Shown: piece after piece, positions 22,990-35,439 of the stretch
Layout: the number at the start of each line of letters is the position of its first letter
Numbering within the stretch: the stretch's first letter is position 1
Source of the DNA: Welwitschia mirabilis
Taxonomy: Eukaryota; Gnetophyta; Gnetopsida; Welwitschiales
Assembly: GCA_051453625.1 (NCBI GenBank)
Contig: JBOZIK010000001.1
Location: 298,644,689 to 298,708,688, forward strand
DNA length: 64,000 nt
Direction: 5' to 3'
Program-made: the position numbers and the translations under genes
The notes under the pieces: model-generated
What the model saw: only the letters and a program-made list of their open reading frames with translations
Told to the model about the DNA's origin: nothing
Databases searched by the model: none

Positions 22990-23780
22990 AGTAGACATAA
23001 TTCTTTAACAAGGGAAAGACCCTCATTTTTAACATAGATGAAGATGCATGTTCGAAAATAGAGAAGAAATTTCAATATAGTTTAATAGACAAGTTTGTCT
23101 CATCTTGTTCCAAGCCTAAACTTAATCGTATTAGGGAATGGATAGTCACTAAGTGGATAAGGGTTAGTAAATTGTAAGTTATTACCATTGCTAAAAGACT
23201 TGGTCCTTTTTTAACTTGACAATGAATGGGATAGAGATGAAGTTATTACTAGAGGATCATGATTCTTTGGAATAAGAGGATTAGCACTAGGTAAATGAAT
23301 ACTGGGGGCATAAGTTAACTTGCATTTGTTTAAGAAGATATCCATCTAGATTCAAATACATAAGTTTCTCCTTGAGTTATGGGATGAAGATCATCTGAAA
23401 AGAATTGATTCTCAATTTGGAGAGATGATTAAACTAGATAGAATACCATTAAATAAATTAGATTAGTTTTAACAAGGCTTTGTATCTAGATCAGTCTTGA
23501 AGAGATAAAGAAGTCTTAGTTTGTGAAATTCATTTCCAAATGGGAAATGTATAATTTAAAAGTCATGTCTTAAAACCTTTCAATAACTTGTGAGACATGT
23601 AGGAAGACTGGACATGCACTATAAAAATGTATTAGGTAAGGAAAAAATGCACATACTATGGAACAAAAGGCTATAGAAGGAATGAATGTAGGAAGAGACA
23701 AATATAGATAGAGGACAAGAAAATAGAAACTTACTCCTTTTGTAGGAAAACTAGGCACAACCAAAGAAGTGCTGATATAA
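22990..23780 (+). pseudogene. LINE-A ORF1 (DUF4283-like) with CCHC knuckle, copy 1
   Basis: Plus-strand pieces read KPKLNRIREWIVTKW, FFGIRGLALGK, ELWDEDHLKRIDSQFGEMIK and RSVLKR, matching in order the DUF4283 nucleic-acid-binding domain of plant L1 ORF1 (IREWI---W, W-G---L-L, YW-E--L--IG--IG--IK-D). The zinc knuckle at 23589-23630 reads CETCRKTGHAL, a stop, then KC, keeping all four ligands (C-x2-C-x4-H-x4-C). It would bind LINE RNA. Frameshifts separate the pieces. Confidence 0.75.
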
Positions 23781-24059
23781 ATAAAAAAAGGCTAAAATGG
23801 TCAAAAAACACTACAATTTATCCTAATCAAAGAAAATACAAAGATAGGAGCATAAATCCTTTCAACATATTTCAGAATAGGAGGAGTATATCTTAGAAAC
23901 ATGTAAATAAAGATGAGTTAAATGATGTCAAAACTTACACGAAAATCAGGCCCAGCAATAGAGTGCTACGAGATAGGAAAATAGTAGAAAACATGGTGAA
24001 TAGCTCATAAATAATAATTGAAAAAACTTTTAAAAAAAGGTTAAGAGGCACTTAAAAAG

Positions 24060-26640
24060 GGCAAAAATAGATCTAGTGGAGTGCCTTTCTTGGAACTGTA
24101 GGAGGTTGAATTTACCCTATAAAAAGAAGATCCTAAAAAATTTAATTAGTAAATTCAACATTAACCTAATTTGTCTATAGGATATGGAGATGTACAAAAG
24201 CATGAAATTAGGTAATTTCTAATAGGAATGATTTAAGGAAATTCAAGAGGAATCATGACCCTCATGAAGAAGGATGTAAACTTAATCTACAATAGTAAAA
24301 ATCACATAATAATTTATCTTAAGGAATAAAGACAAATAATAACAAAAAAATACAATCATTGGAACAACATAGACTAAGCTTTAATGCTAAAGGAATTACA
24401 AGTTTTAGTAGTGAATAAAGCCAAATTGATAGTTGTGAGGGATTTTAACTAATGTCTATATAGATGGAAAAAAACAAATGGGGAAAAACCTAGAATAACA
24501 AGGATGTAGTGATTCTTAGAGAAGTTATGAAGCAAGAATTCCTCAAGATATCCCAATCACAGGGTGCAAATACGCATGATCCAATACAAGAACTAGAGGT
24601 AATCGAGATATTTCCAAAATTGATAGAATTTTGATTAGAAAAGAGATAGTCAAAATGTCTACTAACGCATGGGGACTAAATAGAATAGCCTCTAATCATT
24701 AAACAACTAAATTGAAAATCAAAATGATAACACTCCCTAGAACCCTCACTATAATTGAGAGATATTAGCTTTTAAGGGAAGATACTCGTAGTATACTAAA
24801 ATAGATTTTGAATTAATATAATTATATCCTATAAATAATCTTTTTATGTAGGGGTTTAAACATAATTAAGACAAACCTCAAGGGTTGAAGATGAAAGGAT
24901 AGCAAGAGGTTTGAATCTAAGAAGAAATTAAAGAAAGAATTAAATGAAATTATGCAAGACATCTTCAGTAAATGCTTTCTAGTAGAGATGAATAGGGCTA
25001 GGATTATTCTCATCCAAAAGAAATGAGATACCAATAAACTGAACTACTACAAACATTTAGGTATTTATAATATTATTTGTAGGATGTTCCCAAAAATAAT
25101 GGTAGACTATATCACCCCTCTACTTCCCAAAGTGATCTCTCAGAACCAAATTAGCTTCATGTAATCCAGGTACATCTAGGACCAAATCCTCCTAACTCAT
25201 GAAATCATTCATTCTATTAAAAAACATAAATTCCCTTTCTTATTTCTAAACTAGATATTGAAAGAGGCTAAGATTATGTGATTTATAAAGTATTAGGTTA
25301 TATCCTAAGGAAAATCAGATTTAACTCTAACATCACAAACTTATGGCTTGACATTCAAGCTTTTGTTGAGTTTAGTATAGAGGCTAATAGTCATAGATAT
25401 GAATTTTTTTAAATAGATCAAGGATTAAGGAAAGAGGATACCTTATGCTACTGCCTCTTTCTATTTTTCATGAATGTTTTGCAAGAAATACATAAAAGAA
25501 ATGGAGTCATAGGGATTAAAACAGACATCCTGTTTTGTAAATACGACATGTCTTGAGGTAGGTGTCAATACATTGATAGTTTCTAATCATGTTCTAGCTT
25601 TTTTGATAGCCAGATCAGCCTCAATTTAGGAAGTCAAATGTCCATCAATAATCATTGTACACATGACACAATTATCATGACTTAGACCTCTTGCTAATAG
25701 GCAAGAGCTACCAAAAACTTTATGAATGTTTTCATAGAGGCCATAAGACTTTGAAATAATTGGAATAAGTTTAGAATACATATTGTTGATAAAAGTATTA
25801 GAATGAGAAATGATATTATTAGAAATTTAGTTGTCAAAATGGAAGATCTATAGGACATCCACCTAGGAATTCCCCTCAAAAAGTGGCATAAGTCACTAAT
25901 TTGGAATTTTTTCCTCGAGTTAATTTAGAGGAAATGCAATACGTTGCTAAATAAATTTCTATCCTTAAAAGGCAAGATTATCTTTGAAAATACCTATCTA
26001 TTTACTTGCTTTAGATACATAGATTTTGTTTATCCCCTTATCCATTGCAAATTGATCATTAAAAAAAATCAATAAAATGGTAAATGAGTTTCTCTAGTCT
26101 AGAGACAAGGATAGAAGTTGCATTCACATTTATAAATGGAATCTCATTACTCACTTAGAGTTGCAGAACAATGAGGAATCTATAAATTAAAAGATCATTT
26201 TCTGATAGGAGCTCATAAGATAGTTAATAAACTACTCATAATTGGACAACCTTGGAGTAATCTAATTAATCATAAATACCAAAGCTAGATCATAATTAGA
26301 GGAGAGTCTTACTTAAGAAACATCTTTCTAATACTAGAAGAAATATGATAGAGCTAGGTATCATCAATAAAGACATAGCTAAATCAGTTCTATTAAAGAA
26401 ATATGATAAAAATGAAGTCAAAAAGATATTTTAATAGGAATAGGTCCCAAAGAAGATCAAGATCTTCTATTAGTTGAAGGATCATAATAGACTTTTAATA
26501 AGAGATGAATTGATTAAATGTAATATTCAAACTTTTATTAATTATCCAATCTATTAATTAAATTAAAAAGATATACCAAATCTTTTCCATCTGCGGAAGT
26601 AGAGTTCTGATTTAATTTAATGACAACTTACTACAAGACC
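24060..26640 (+). pseudogene. LINE-A ORF2 (endonuclease + reverse transcriptase), copy 1
   Basis: The endonuclease starts at 24085 with LSWNCRRLNLPYKKKILKNL; later come VRDFN near 24440, SNTRTRGNRDISKIDRILIR and KMSTNAWGLNRIASNH near 24580-24710. RT pieces: FLISKLDIERG near 25240 with the first catalytic Asp at 25254-25256, then ILRKIRFNSNITNLWLDIQA, EFSIEANSHRYEFF, GLRKEDTL and FFMNVLQEIHKRNG. The Y-x-DD site near 25656 reads HCTHDTIIM, so it is destroyed. C-terminal SIAN and KKINKMVNEFLQSRDKDRSC near 26050-26120 and RLLIRDELIKCNIQ near 26490 fit the post-RT and zf-RVT parts. Not functional. Confidence 0.8.
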
Positions 26641-27519
26641 AGAAAGGCAACTATGATGTGTATGTAAGACGGATACACTTAACACTTTGGTAGCTTTGGC
26701 ATACATACAATGACTTTATTTTTAATAATGTTCCTCTTCCATTCTGTATTAATATAGCTAGTGTCACTTACAAATTTGAATTACAATGGAGATTACTCTG
26801 ACACATGAACTAGCAAATCTAAGCCTTTTTAAAGGATGCTTAGTTCTTTGTAACAGAGTGTAGGCCTTAGGATAAAAAGCCCCAATACACAAATTAAAGA
26901 AAAAGCCTAAGTATAAAATTTCCCATTTTTACAGAAGGTGGAAAGGTCACAAAACCATCTTTAGAAGAATCCTAATCGAAGTCATAGAAGAATCTCAAGT
27001 TCACTTGCTAGAAATTTTCATGGAAGGAATGAGGACTTTACTTAATTAGATAGGATAAAAAAAGGCTTTCCATTTTTCTTGGTGGCATCCTTAAGCTATC
27101 AAGTGAATACATAAGCTAAAAAGCACTTCTTCCCTGTTGGGATTTAAGGGTAAAGTTGATAGATAGATACTTCATTTAGTTGAGATGGTGCTCAAAGCTT
27201 TTTGATTCATACTTCATCTTTTTCAAGATCTTAGCCCTAAGTGCAGAAGTTCTCAAAGCTACACGAGACCTAAGGGCAAGGGATGTCACCTCCCATTCCC
27301 CTTGGTGAAGGGCATTAACTGAGCCTCAATAGACAAGAGGGCAAAAGATGAAGATGAATTAAAAAAATAAAAATCCTCAAGAAATGTGGGAGAATGAGTC
27401 AGGATGCTCCCAAAATTAGAAAAAGGCCACTCTGATCCCACCCCAAGAGACTCATAAATAAAGAGATCTAATTTTGTCCCCTAGTATAGTGTAAGAAAAG
27501 GAGCAATTACAGCCTAAGA

Positions 27520-27880
27520 AAGGCCAAAAGAAAACCCCTTAAAAGAAGGCTAATATCTCCAAATCTAGTAAGAAGATAGAATTTCAAAACTAATGGAACT
27601 CCACTATAGAGGAAAAAAAATTAGACAACTCATGAAGATATTAATATGAAACATGCAAGGAGGGAGGTTTTAGTGGCTGCACTTCATGGGATAAAGAAGT
27701 GTCCCTTCTTAACATTTGAAATGTTTCATAAATCTCCTCTGAGTGTCATTAAATTGATATTTTATAAGAAGGCACTAAAACTCCATCCTAATGAGAATCA
27801 AGCTAAAATGAAGGATTTTAAAGAAATAAATTAGTCATTCAAGGTCCTGGTGATTGAAATAAGCCAATTCCTAGTATAAT
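27520..27880 (+). pseudogene. Possible DnaJ J-domain fragment at the LINE-A 3' part, copy 1
   Basis: The open frame 27646-27834, read through its stop, gives KHARREVLVAALHGIKKC, then SPLSVIKLIFYKKALKLHP, NENQAKMKDFKEIN, and after a TAG, SFKVLV. This follows the J-domain helix II-loop-helix III pattern (S--IK-AYRK-AL--HPDKN...FKEIN-AF-VL), with HPN in place of the essential HPD. A basic stretch precedes it. It lies between the LINE ORF2 and the LINE-like 3' end, suggesting a captured host gene piece, though it might be host sequence into which parts were inserted. Copy 2 at 38900-39290 shows the same block. Confidence 0.42.
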
Positions 27881-28159
27881 GTCATCATAGACATTTATTC
27901 CCCAGTACAAGGAATATTAACTAGTTGTTTCCTCATAGATGAGATTAGTCCTTCTCTTTATTGCATTAGTTTCAAGAGTTGAGGTGTTGAAAACCTAGGT
28001 TTTATTGTAACCATCTCTTGTTTTGATTCTAATGCTGTTCATGTGAGTACATTCAAGGCTAGTTTTATTGTAGTCAAGTTTCTTGAAGCACTTTTGCTCC
28101 CATTTTGTAACTACTAATTTATAATATAATTCTTGTTTTTCTTTTCTTTTTTTTAGAAA

Positions 28160-29615
28160 AATTATTTAACTTAAACTATTCCATCTATGTAAAAGCATCA
28201 AATTTACATGTTCTAATTATTAAACTAAAAATAAAGAATGTAGAAAAAAAGAATAATTTATGTGCTTCATGCAACGTAAAAAATAAATATAGTTGGTAAA
28301 ATAAGTAAAAGAAGTAGTTAAAAATTGAGTATATTGCATCTAAGTTTGGGTTTTATTTCATACATTTTGTGTTAATGGATTTAATGATTTTTAAAACTAA
28401 TGAGCATTTAAATAAGTACATCCACGCTTATCCATAAGCTAAAGAATGATGAAAGAGCAAAGTTAACTCTATCATAAATTTTATCTAAATGAGGACGAAA
28501 ATGTAAAGTTTACTCTCCCATAAAATTTATCCTTGATATTCACAAAAGTATATAATTTATAAAATATTTATTTTTTCATTTATTGAAATTGAAATTTTAA
28601 TATCATTATAACATATAAAGGTTTTGAATTTTATGCATACGAATAAAATTATTATTTCACTTTGTATTATTCATCTTTTAATGCATATTTTAAATTGATT
28701 AAATTTGTTCATAAGCATATAAAGGAAAGTAAAAAAAGAAAAAAAAGAAGAAGAAAGAGAGAAAACTAACCTTAGCTAGGCACATGCATCATAAATATGA
28801 TGCCTTTTTATCATTCACACATTAATTTCAATTATATCTCAACCTAATACAAATTATAAATGATTAATATTATCTAATTTAATGTAATTAATCTTGTCCA
28901 ATTTAATGGGATTACTTTATGTTATAAGTAAAATAATGTGCATAGCCTTTAACTAACTAGATTAAAAAACCTTGGTCTATCATTTCCCTATAAATAAATC
29001 CATCTCCTCTCTTGTAAATTAAAATTATTCTCATTACGTATATGATATTAAAATTCTTTCTTATGTTTTAGTATTTTCTCTTTACATCCTCTTACTTTTG
29101 CGTGTGGAGTTACAAGCTAAGATCATACAGTGTAAAGCTTGAAACTGAGTATCAAGGATCTAAGTACTTAGACATAAGAATGTTGAACCATATGTGTTTA
29201 TCAAAATTTTATCAAATTTCTACCAAGTAGTAGTCACTATAAAGTTTATTCCTATGTTTTTAAATTTTGTATAGAAAATTAGTGATTTAATAGAGTATTA
29301 CATTAGACCATTTCATATTATTATTATAGTGTTTTCTTTATTAATATTATCTCTCATATTAGGCACAAACTACAATAAGGGATGTATTTCAGGGATATTT
29401 TTATATGCTTGATTAATTAGGTTTGCAAATGGAAATGATGAACCAAAAGACCAAAGGATTAACTCTAATATTTGGATGCTCATGTTTAAATTACATTATA
29501 AAATATTAAATTTTTTAATTTATTATAAAATATTAAAGTTTTTAATTTATTATAAAATATGGATTATTGTACTTTTATTGGGATAAATTATTTATTTTTA
29601 AAACTTTATTTATGA
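28160..29615 (+). repeat. LTR-like or promoter-like AT-rich segment, copy 1
   Basis: After the LINE tail the sequence has a plausible core promoter (TATAAATAAAT at 28989) followed by CATCTCCTCTCTTGTAAATT, as in gypsy LTRs. It may be the 3' LTR of the gypsy element that LINE-A interrupted, but no TG...CA ends or partner LTR were found. The segment 29480-29570 has short tandem copies of TTTATTATAAAATATTAAA. No coding frame was recognised. Confidence 0.35.
28989..28999 (+). promoter_or_regulatory. TATA box candidate, copy 1
   Basis: TATAAATAAAT follows CCC and precedes CCATCTCCTCTC, a common plant or LTR core-promoter layout. The whole 30-base surround is conserved in copy 2 at 40433. Confidence 0.4.
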
Positions 29616-29715
29616 NNNNNNNNNNNNNNNNNNNNNNNNNNNNNNNNNNNNNNNNNNNNNNNNNNNNNNNNNNNNNNNNNNNNNNNNNNNNNNNNNNNNN
29701 NNNNNNNNNNNNNNN
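29616..29715. other. Assembly gap 5 (100 N) at the 11-kb duplication junction
   Basis: Sequence after this gap restarts at the equivalent of about 18484, and the pre-gap end matches about 41030. The gap therefore separates two complete copies of one unit. Confidence 0.95.
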
Positions 29716-30250
29716 TCATAAAGTAATCATAATTTAAACTTTAAAACTATGTACTTGGTATTTTTAGTTAATTTTTACTAGTAGTTAGTCTAAGAAAATA
29801 TTTATATTTCTATTTATCTTTTTCTCTCATGTATTATTAGACTAAATTTTCTATTAGCTAATTTTATATAGAATTTAATGAAAAAAAATCAAAATACTAA
29901 GAACTTGTAAATGACTTTAATAAAGACTATTCTAAATTTACATTTGAGGCTACTAAAATTTTAACTCAAAACCATTTATAATTACCTTAAAAAAATTTAA
30001 CCATATCTAAAATTAATAAATGAATTATATTTTATGAATTACCTAGGAGAACACTGAAAGCCTTATATATTAAGTATTACTGTGGAGAATACTAAAATCT
30101 TTATAGTAACATAAGTATTTATATACACTTGCATGATGATTCTATTCTTACATAGAAATCATACTAAATAATAACTACTGTCATCAATTTATTGACCAAA
30201 TTTCATAACCTAAATTTTTAGGATCCTTATTAATAGTTACAAGAATTTAA
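29716..30250. other. Start of the second 11-kb copy, no gene seen
   Basis: Matches 18484-18980 at about 85% by eye, including AAACTATGTACTTGGTA. No protein or RNA gene was recognised. Confidence 0.6.
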
Positions 30251-30259
30251 CTGTATCAT

Positions 30260-30960
30260 ATTAATACCAATAGATTAAAATAATTTAGTTAGAATGAAGT
30301 TATTTTCTTTTCTCTTAAAAGATAAAGGAAAATCTTTTCTATACAATTTAAAATCATGGTTAACAAGAGTATGAAGATATTTGAATAATGAGTTCTTGAA
30401 AAATAAAATAAATAAATTAATAAATACTCTATACCACATAAAAATAATAAATTAAGATGAAAAATTATAGATCTCCAAAAATAAGATAATGAACCTTTCT
30501 ATAAAATATCTAAAATTTAAGATATATTTATGAATATGTTCTTAATATTATTTTAAATCATAAAGACTATTGAGTTTTCTCTATGAAGAGTTAACATTAT
30601 GAAGTAGAAAATTAATTCAGATGATGAGAAATATAACTTTCATATTTGAAGAACTAGATGAAGCATAGAATACTTTAGAAAACATAGATAAAAGAAATAA
30701 CATATTAAAAACATCATATAGAGCCAAATTTTTGACTAATTAAGCTTACTTATCTAATTCCATATCATGAGAAATGTGTAACTTAGATGAAGAAACAAAT
30801 ATGAATAAAAAACTTAATATTATAGATAAATAATTAGAAAAACTAAGTCCCATAAATTACATAAGGCTAGTGAAGTCATTATATCTTCTATATGTACATC
30901 TAATGAATTTGAAATGGATGAATGTTATTCTATCCTTAGTTATAAATACATAATAGCTGA
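30260..30960 (+). pseudogene. Gypsy gag remnant, copy 2
   Basis: Near 30290-30400 the plus strand reads LFSFLLKDKGKSFLYNLKSW and RYLNNEFLKN, matching the gypsy Gag block LFPFSL-DKAKSWLYNL...FFKKFF. Further on YEELTL, a stop, SRKLIQMM (near 30590) and TFIFEELDEAQNTLENI (near 30640) match the Gag blocks YEGLTP-SR--ID and EEA-ELLE-IA. This is more readable than copy 1. Stops and frameshifts are many. Confidence 0.7.
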
Positions 30961-32329
30961 GAAATTACATAATGTATAATCTAATTAACCCTTTTTTGGA
31001 TGATGATAATAGAAATTGTTATTTTTATCTAGAGATTCTTATAATGTTAAAAAAATCATCATATATTATCGTAAAATGCTCATAAAATTAAATAATCTAC
31101 TTTGTAACCACTAAATTAACTTGAAAGTAAATCATTAGAATATCTATCATAATATTTCATAGAAATTCATAGATTAAATTATGATGAATAAGCTTATTAA
31201 CACTTAAATGAATCTAGTTCTTTAATATCTAGAGTAAGATATATATGTTTTTTAAATGACATCCTACTTATTATCTTTAATTAATGAATTATGAAAAAGA
31301 TATTATTCCATCTTAATCGTATCTCACCATTAAAGGATATAAATTGGGTAAAGGATAAGAAGGAGTTAAGGGATTCAATGCTATTTTATTCAAAAGTGAT
31401 ATCTAAACAAATGAAGATGTTTAATTAGCTACAAAAATTCTAGTTACATTTAATTTTTAAATTTGATAAGATTATAAATATAAAAAAATGAAAAATATTA
31501 TAAGAAAATGCATAATCTTGAAAAATATTTAAAAGGTAAATTTCCTAGGCATGATACGCCTTTAGAAAATAAACATCTTAAAAATGAATACCTAAAAATA
31601 TTTAAGAAATTGAAAATTAACATTCCACTATAAAATCTTATTAAAAAAGTATCTTCACATAAAAAATTCCTCAATAATATGTCCAAGGTACAGAGAAAAA
31701 TGAATGTAAAGACTAATTATTTCTTATCTTAAAAAATAAGTTTAATAGTTTAGCATAAACTTCCATCAAATTTTAATTTTCTTGGTTTGTTAATAATCTC
31801 ATGTATTATAAGTAATAAGAGAATTAATAAAATTCCATATGTGTTATAAGAAGGAATTGGTTGAATATCTAAAAAATAAAAATAAATTTTCAACTTATAG
31901 ATAAATCAACTAAAAACCTTAAGAGAAAGTTAAAAGATGTCCTAGTACAAGTCGTACGTTTTACTATCTAATTAACTTCATAATTGTATTAATGGAGGAT
32001 AAGCTAAAAGGATTCCTTATTATCTTAAAAATATCATCCTTATCCAGCTATAACCCTATAATAAAATATAGACATGGAGTGGTAAACTAGCATTCAAAAA
32101 TATAAATACAAATTTATAAGTTTTCAGTGCCTTGAAAAATATCTATATAGATGACATAGAAAACTTAATTTAATTTTAGTTAATGAATATGAAAATTTTA
32201 AATCTTTTTTTATTCTTAAGAGATCATGCACTTATGAGCCTTCTTAAGAGTTAGCACTAAATACACATAAGAATTTCAATCATGAACCATATAAATTTTA
32301 AAGGTAAATGTGAATATTTAATTTTTATT

Positions 32330-33860
32330 AAGGATAACCGTTAGTATTTATGATGAAATAGTATAAGAAGGTTATGAAATGGACTATTATTATATTAAAA
32401 GATATCAATCCCATTACGTGTATTCATAATCACTTAAAGGAACATGTTAACCATAGTAAAAATTTCAATGTAAACATAATCCTTATATGAAAGAAGTAAT
32501 AATGAAAGAAGTGCTTAAATTCTTATATGTTAATGTTATTTATTTGATTTCTAATCATTAATTGGTAAATCCTATGTAAAATATTCCTAAAAAGTCTAAA
32601 ATTATTATATATTAAAATAAAAATAATGAGTTACTTATAATTAGAGTAAAACTACAAGGTAAATATGCATTGATTAGAGAAGAGTTGACATTATAACTCA
32701 TGATGACCATTTTTATTTATCCTTCATAAACTAAACCACAAGTATTTTTTTCTTACAAAATTATTTATAATATAATCAAATAGAGATTTTCTTGAAGATG
32801 GAGAATAGATAGCTTTTACATGTACTTTAAAAATTTTATTTATGTAATACCCCAACTAATTTCCAATGATGCATAGTTAGTATATTTTGTAATATAAATA
32901 AAGAATCTATAAAAGATTTTATGAATAACACATTTCTTAAAATACATTTTTAAATCTTCTTTATATTATTTAAAATGTTTCCTTGCATATTCTAAGTTTT
33001 GAAAACTTATTCTTAATTAGGAGAAACATTATTTTTTAATTATTAAAACTATTACTCTAAAACATGTAAATTTTTAAAAATGGAATAGGATTTAACCTAT
33101 CACTCATCTTATCTTTCCTTGAAGAATAAAATACATTACATTATTTATTGGATATGCTAGATACTACATGATATTCATTTAATACTTTCATAAAATCTTA
33201 AACTCTTATATAATTTTCTTACTAAGGAAGCATCTTTATTAGACTTAAAATTACTAAGACATCTTTAAAATAATAAAATTTCTTTATTAATTCATCCTCT
33301 ATATTATAAACTTCTAATTAGTTACTTCATTTTCAATTATATTATGATATAAGACAATATGTTGTGGAATAATCATTAGGATAAATAAAGTATGATAAAC
33401 CACATTTTATTTATGATGAAAAAACATATTAAAAGATCCTTGGTTAAATTTAATAATAACTAAAAAGGAGACATTAGTAATAGTTTTTATTTTGAAAGAA
33501 AAGAAAGGTGAAAATATTATCATCTTTACTAATTACTTTATCCTTAAGTATTTATTAAATAAGAAAGAAACAAAAGATAAGTTAAATAAATGGATTATAT
33601 TTCTATAGAACATTTTAATCTTAAACATAAGAAGAACTTACAAAAATGTCATTGCAAATCATTTCTCTTATATTCGATCCTACTCATATTATTATATAGG
33701 CTCAATGCCTTAGATGATACATTTCTTAATGAAAATATTATAGCTTTGCAAGATGAGCCTTTGTATGTTGATATAAATAATTATTGTGTGCTATATTTCA
33801 CATATTATAAACTATTAATTACTCAAATATTAAACTTCTTAATCTCTTAGAGAATTATAT
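32330..33860 (+). pseudogene. Gypsy (Athila-like) pol remnant, copy 2, retaining RT block lost in copy 1
   Basis: Near 32370-32440 the plus strand reads MKWTIIILKDINPITCIH, matching GWTI-DIKGISPSICMH. Next come PYMKEVIMKEVLKFLYVNVI near 32490, IPKKSKIIIY and NKNNELLIIRV near 32590-32640 (matching VPKKGG...NENNELIPTR), then KYALIREELTL. NTPTNFQ-type and FMDD-equivalent blocks follow near 32850-32920. The frame 33590-33850 holds LNALDDTFLNENIIALQDEP, typical of the spacer after RNase H in Athila-like pol (DTFPDE-L), and DINNYC, matching DIVNYL. Overall order RT-RNase H-integrase identifies Ty3/gypsy. Confidence 0.78.
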
Positions 33861-34359
33861 GATAATTTTTAACTTTCAATATGAATCTCTTTTTAGTCAA
33901 AGATTATATGAAAGTTATTATTTCATTTTAGAAGCAATAATGTTTCTATATTTTTATTTATATAATACTAAAAATATATATTATGATATTTTAAATTATT
34001 AATATTTGTATATTTTTTAAGTAACTAAATTTAAATTTTTATTTTTGTAATTTTTATATTAATATTAATAATATTAGTATTATTTTATCAAGATATATAT
34101 TTTTCTTAATGAAATAAGTTAATAAATACAATATACCCAAATTTTTAGCTTAAAAACATATCATTTTAAAGGCGAGCTTGAGAAAGAGCCAAGAGCTAAG
34201 ATTTTGGAAGCATCAGGGATGGGAGGGGTAATTTTGATTTAGAAGAGCTACAACACATAAAGGGAATGATTTTAGCCAAGATATAGATGATAAAGAAGGT
34301 TAGTTATAGTATTTTTCTTACATCAAAGTTGTTGTGTAAAAGGATTTAAGGAAGGGCTC

Positions 34360-35140
34360 TAACCCTTAACAGGGAGAAAACGCAGTTTTCCAAGAAGAGA
34401 AAAACCCTCATTTTAGACATAGATGAATATGCATGTTCTAAAATAGATAAGAACCTTTGATATATCTTGATAGATAAGTTTGTCTCATTTGGCCCTAGTC
34501 CTAGACTTGATCTTATCAGGGAGTGGATAGCCACTAAGTGGACAAGATTAGTAAAGTTCATGTTATTGTTGTACCAGAATGTTTGGTCCCATTTCAACTT
34601 AATAATAAATGGGATAGATATGAAGTTATTGCTAAAGGACCATCATGCTTTGAAACAAGAGGATTAGCACTAGCTAAATGAATGTTATAGGAACAAGTGG
34701 ACTCACATTTGTTCAAGATACCCATCTAGATTCAAATACAAAGTTTTTCCTTGAGTTATGAGATGAAGATCTTCTTAAAAGAACCACTTCTTAATTTAAA
34801 GATCTAAATAAATTATATATAATTACCATTTAATAAACTAAATTGGTTTTGACAAGAATTTGTATTTGGATCAATGTTGAAGAAATAAAGCATATTCAAT
34901 TTATGAAATTCATATCCAAATGAGAAACATATGATTTGGAAGTCATGTCTAAGAACCTTTTAGTAACTTGTGAAACATGAGGAAGCACCAATAAAATGCA
35001 TTAGGTAGAAAAAAATGCATACACTTTGGAAAAAAAAGACCATAAAAGGAACAAATGCAGGAAGAAGCAAAGAGAGAGAATATAAGAAAAAAGAAACTTA
35101 CTTCTTTTCTGGGAAAATTGGAAGAAATCAAAGTGATTAC
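34360..35140 (+). pseudogene. LINE-A ORF1, copy 2
   Basis: The open frame 34467-34667 reads MIDKFVSFGPSPRLDLIREW, IATKWTRLVKFMLLLYQ and NGIDMKLLLKDHHALKQED, the first half of the DUF4283 domain. ELX-DEDLLK follows near 34755. The zinc knuckle near 34960-35000 is worse than in copy 1: TCET is followed by a stop and the histidine and last cysteine are lost. The two copies have thus decayed at different places. Confidence 0.7.
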
Positions 35141-35439
35141 TAGCATAAATAATTAAAAAAAAAAGAAAATAGTCAAAAATACTATATTTTATCCTAAGTA
35201 AAGAAAAGAAAGAAAAAACCAAAAGTATAATCCCTTCCAACATCTATTAAAAGAGGAGGAGGAAGACATTCCTCAATCTTAAAAGCAAGTAAATAAAGAT
35301 GAGTCAAATAATATCAAAACTTACACAATAGGGAGGCCCAACAATAGAGTGCTATCAGATAGAGAAATGGTAAAAAATATTGTTAACATCTCTCAATCAA
35401 CAATTAAAGACAACTTGAGAAAAAAATAAGAGGCATAAA

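Larger units (their letters stand above)
22780..28150 (+). mobile_element. LINE-A copy 1: L1-type non-LTR retrotransposon, decayed
   Basis: ORF1 with a zinc knuckle, then ORF2 with endonuclease, reverse transcriptase and C-terminal zinc-finger region run on the plus strand. The tail near 28080-28150 has the TTTTGTAACTACTAATTTATAATATAAT type of 3' end seen in plant L1s, followed by a T/A-rich run. It lies after the gypsy integrase start and so appears inserted into the gypsy element. No target-site duplication could be assigned. All frames carry many stops. Confidence 0.75.
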
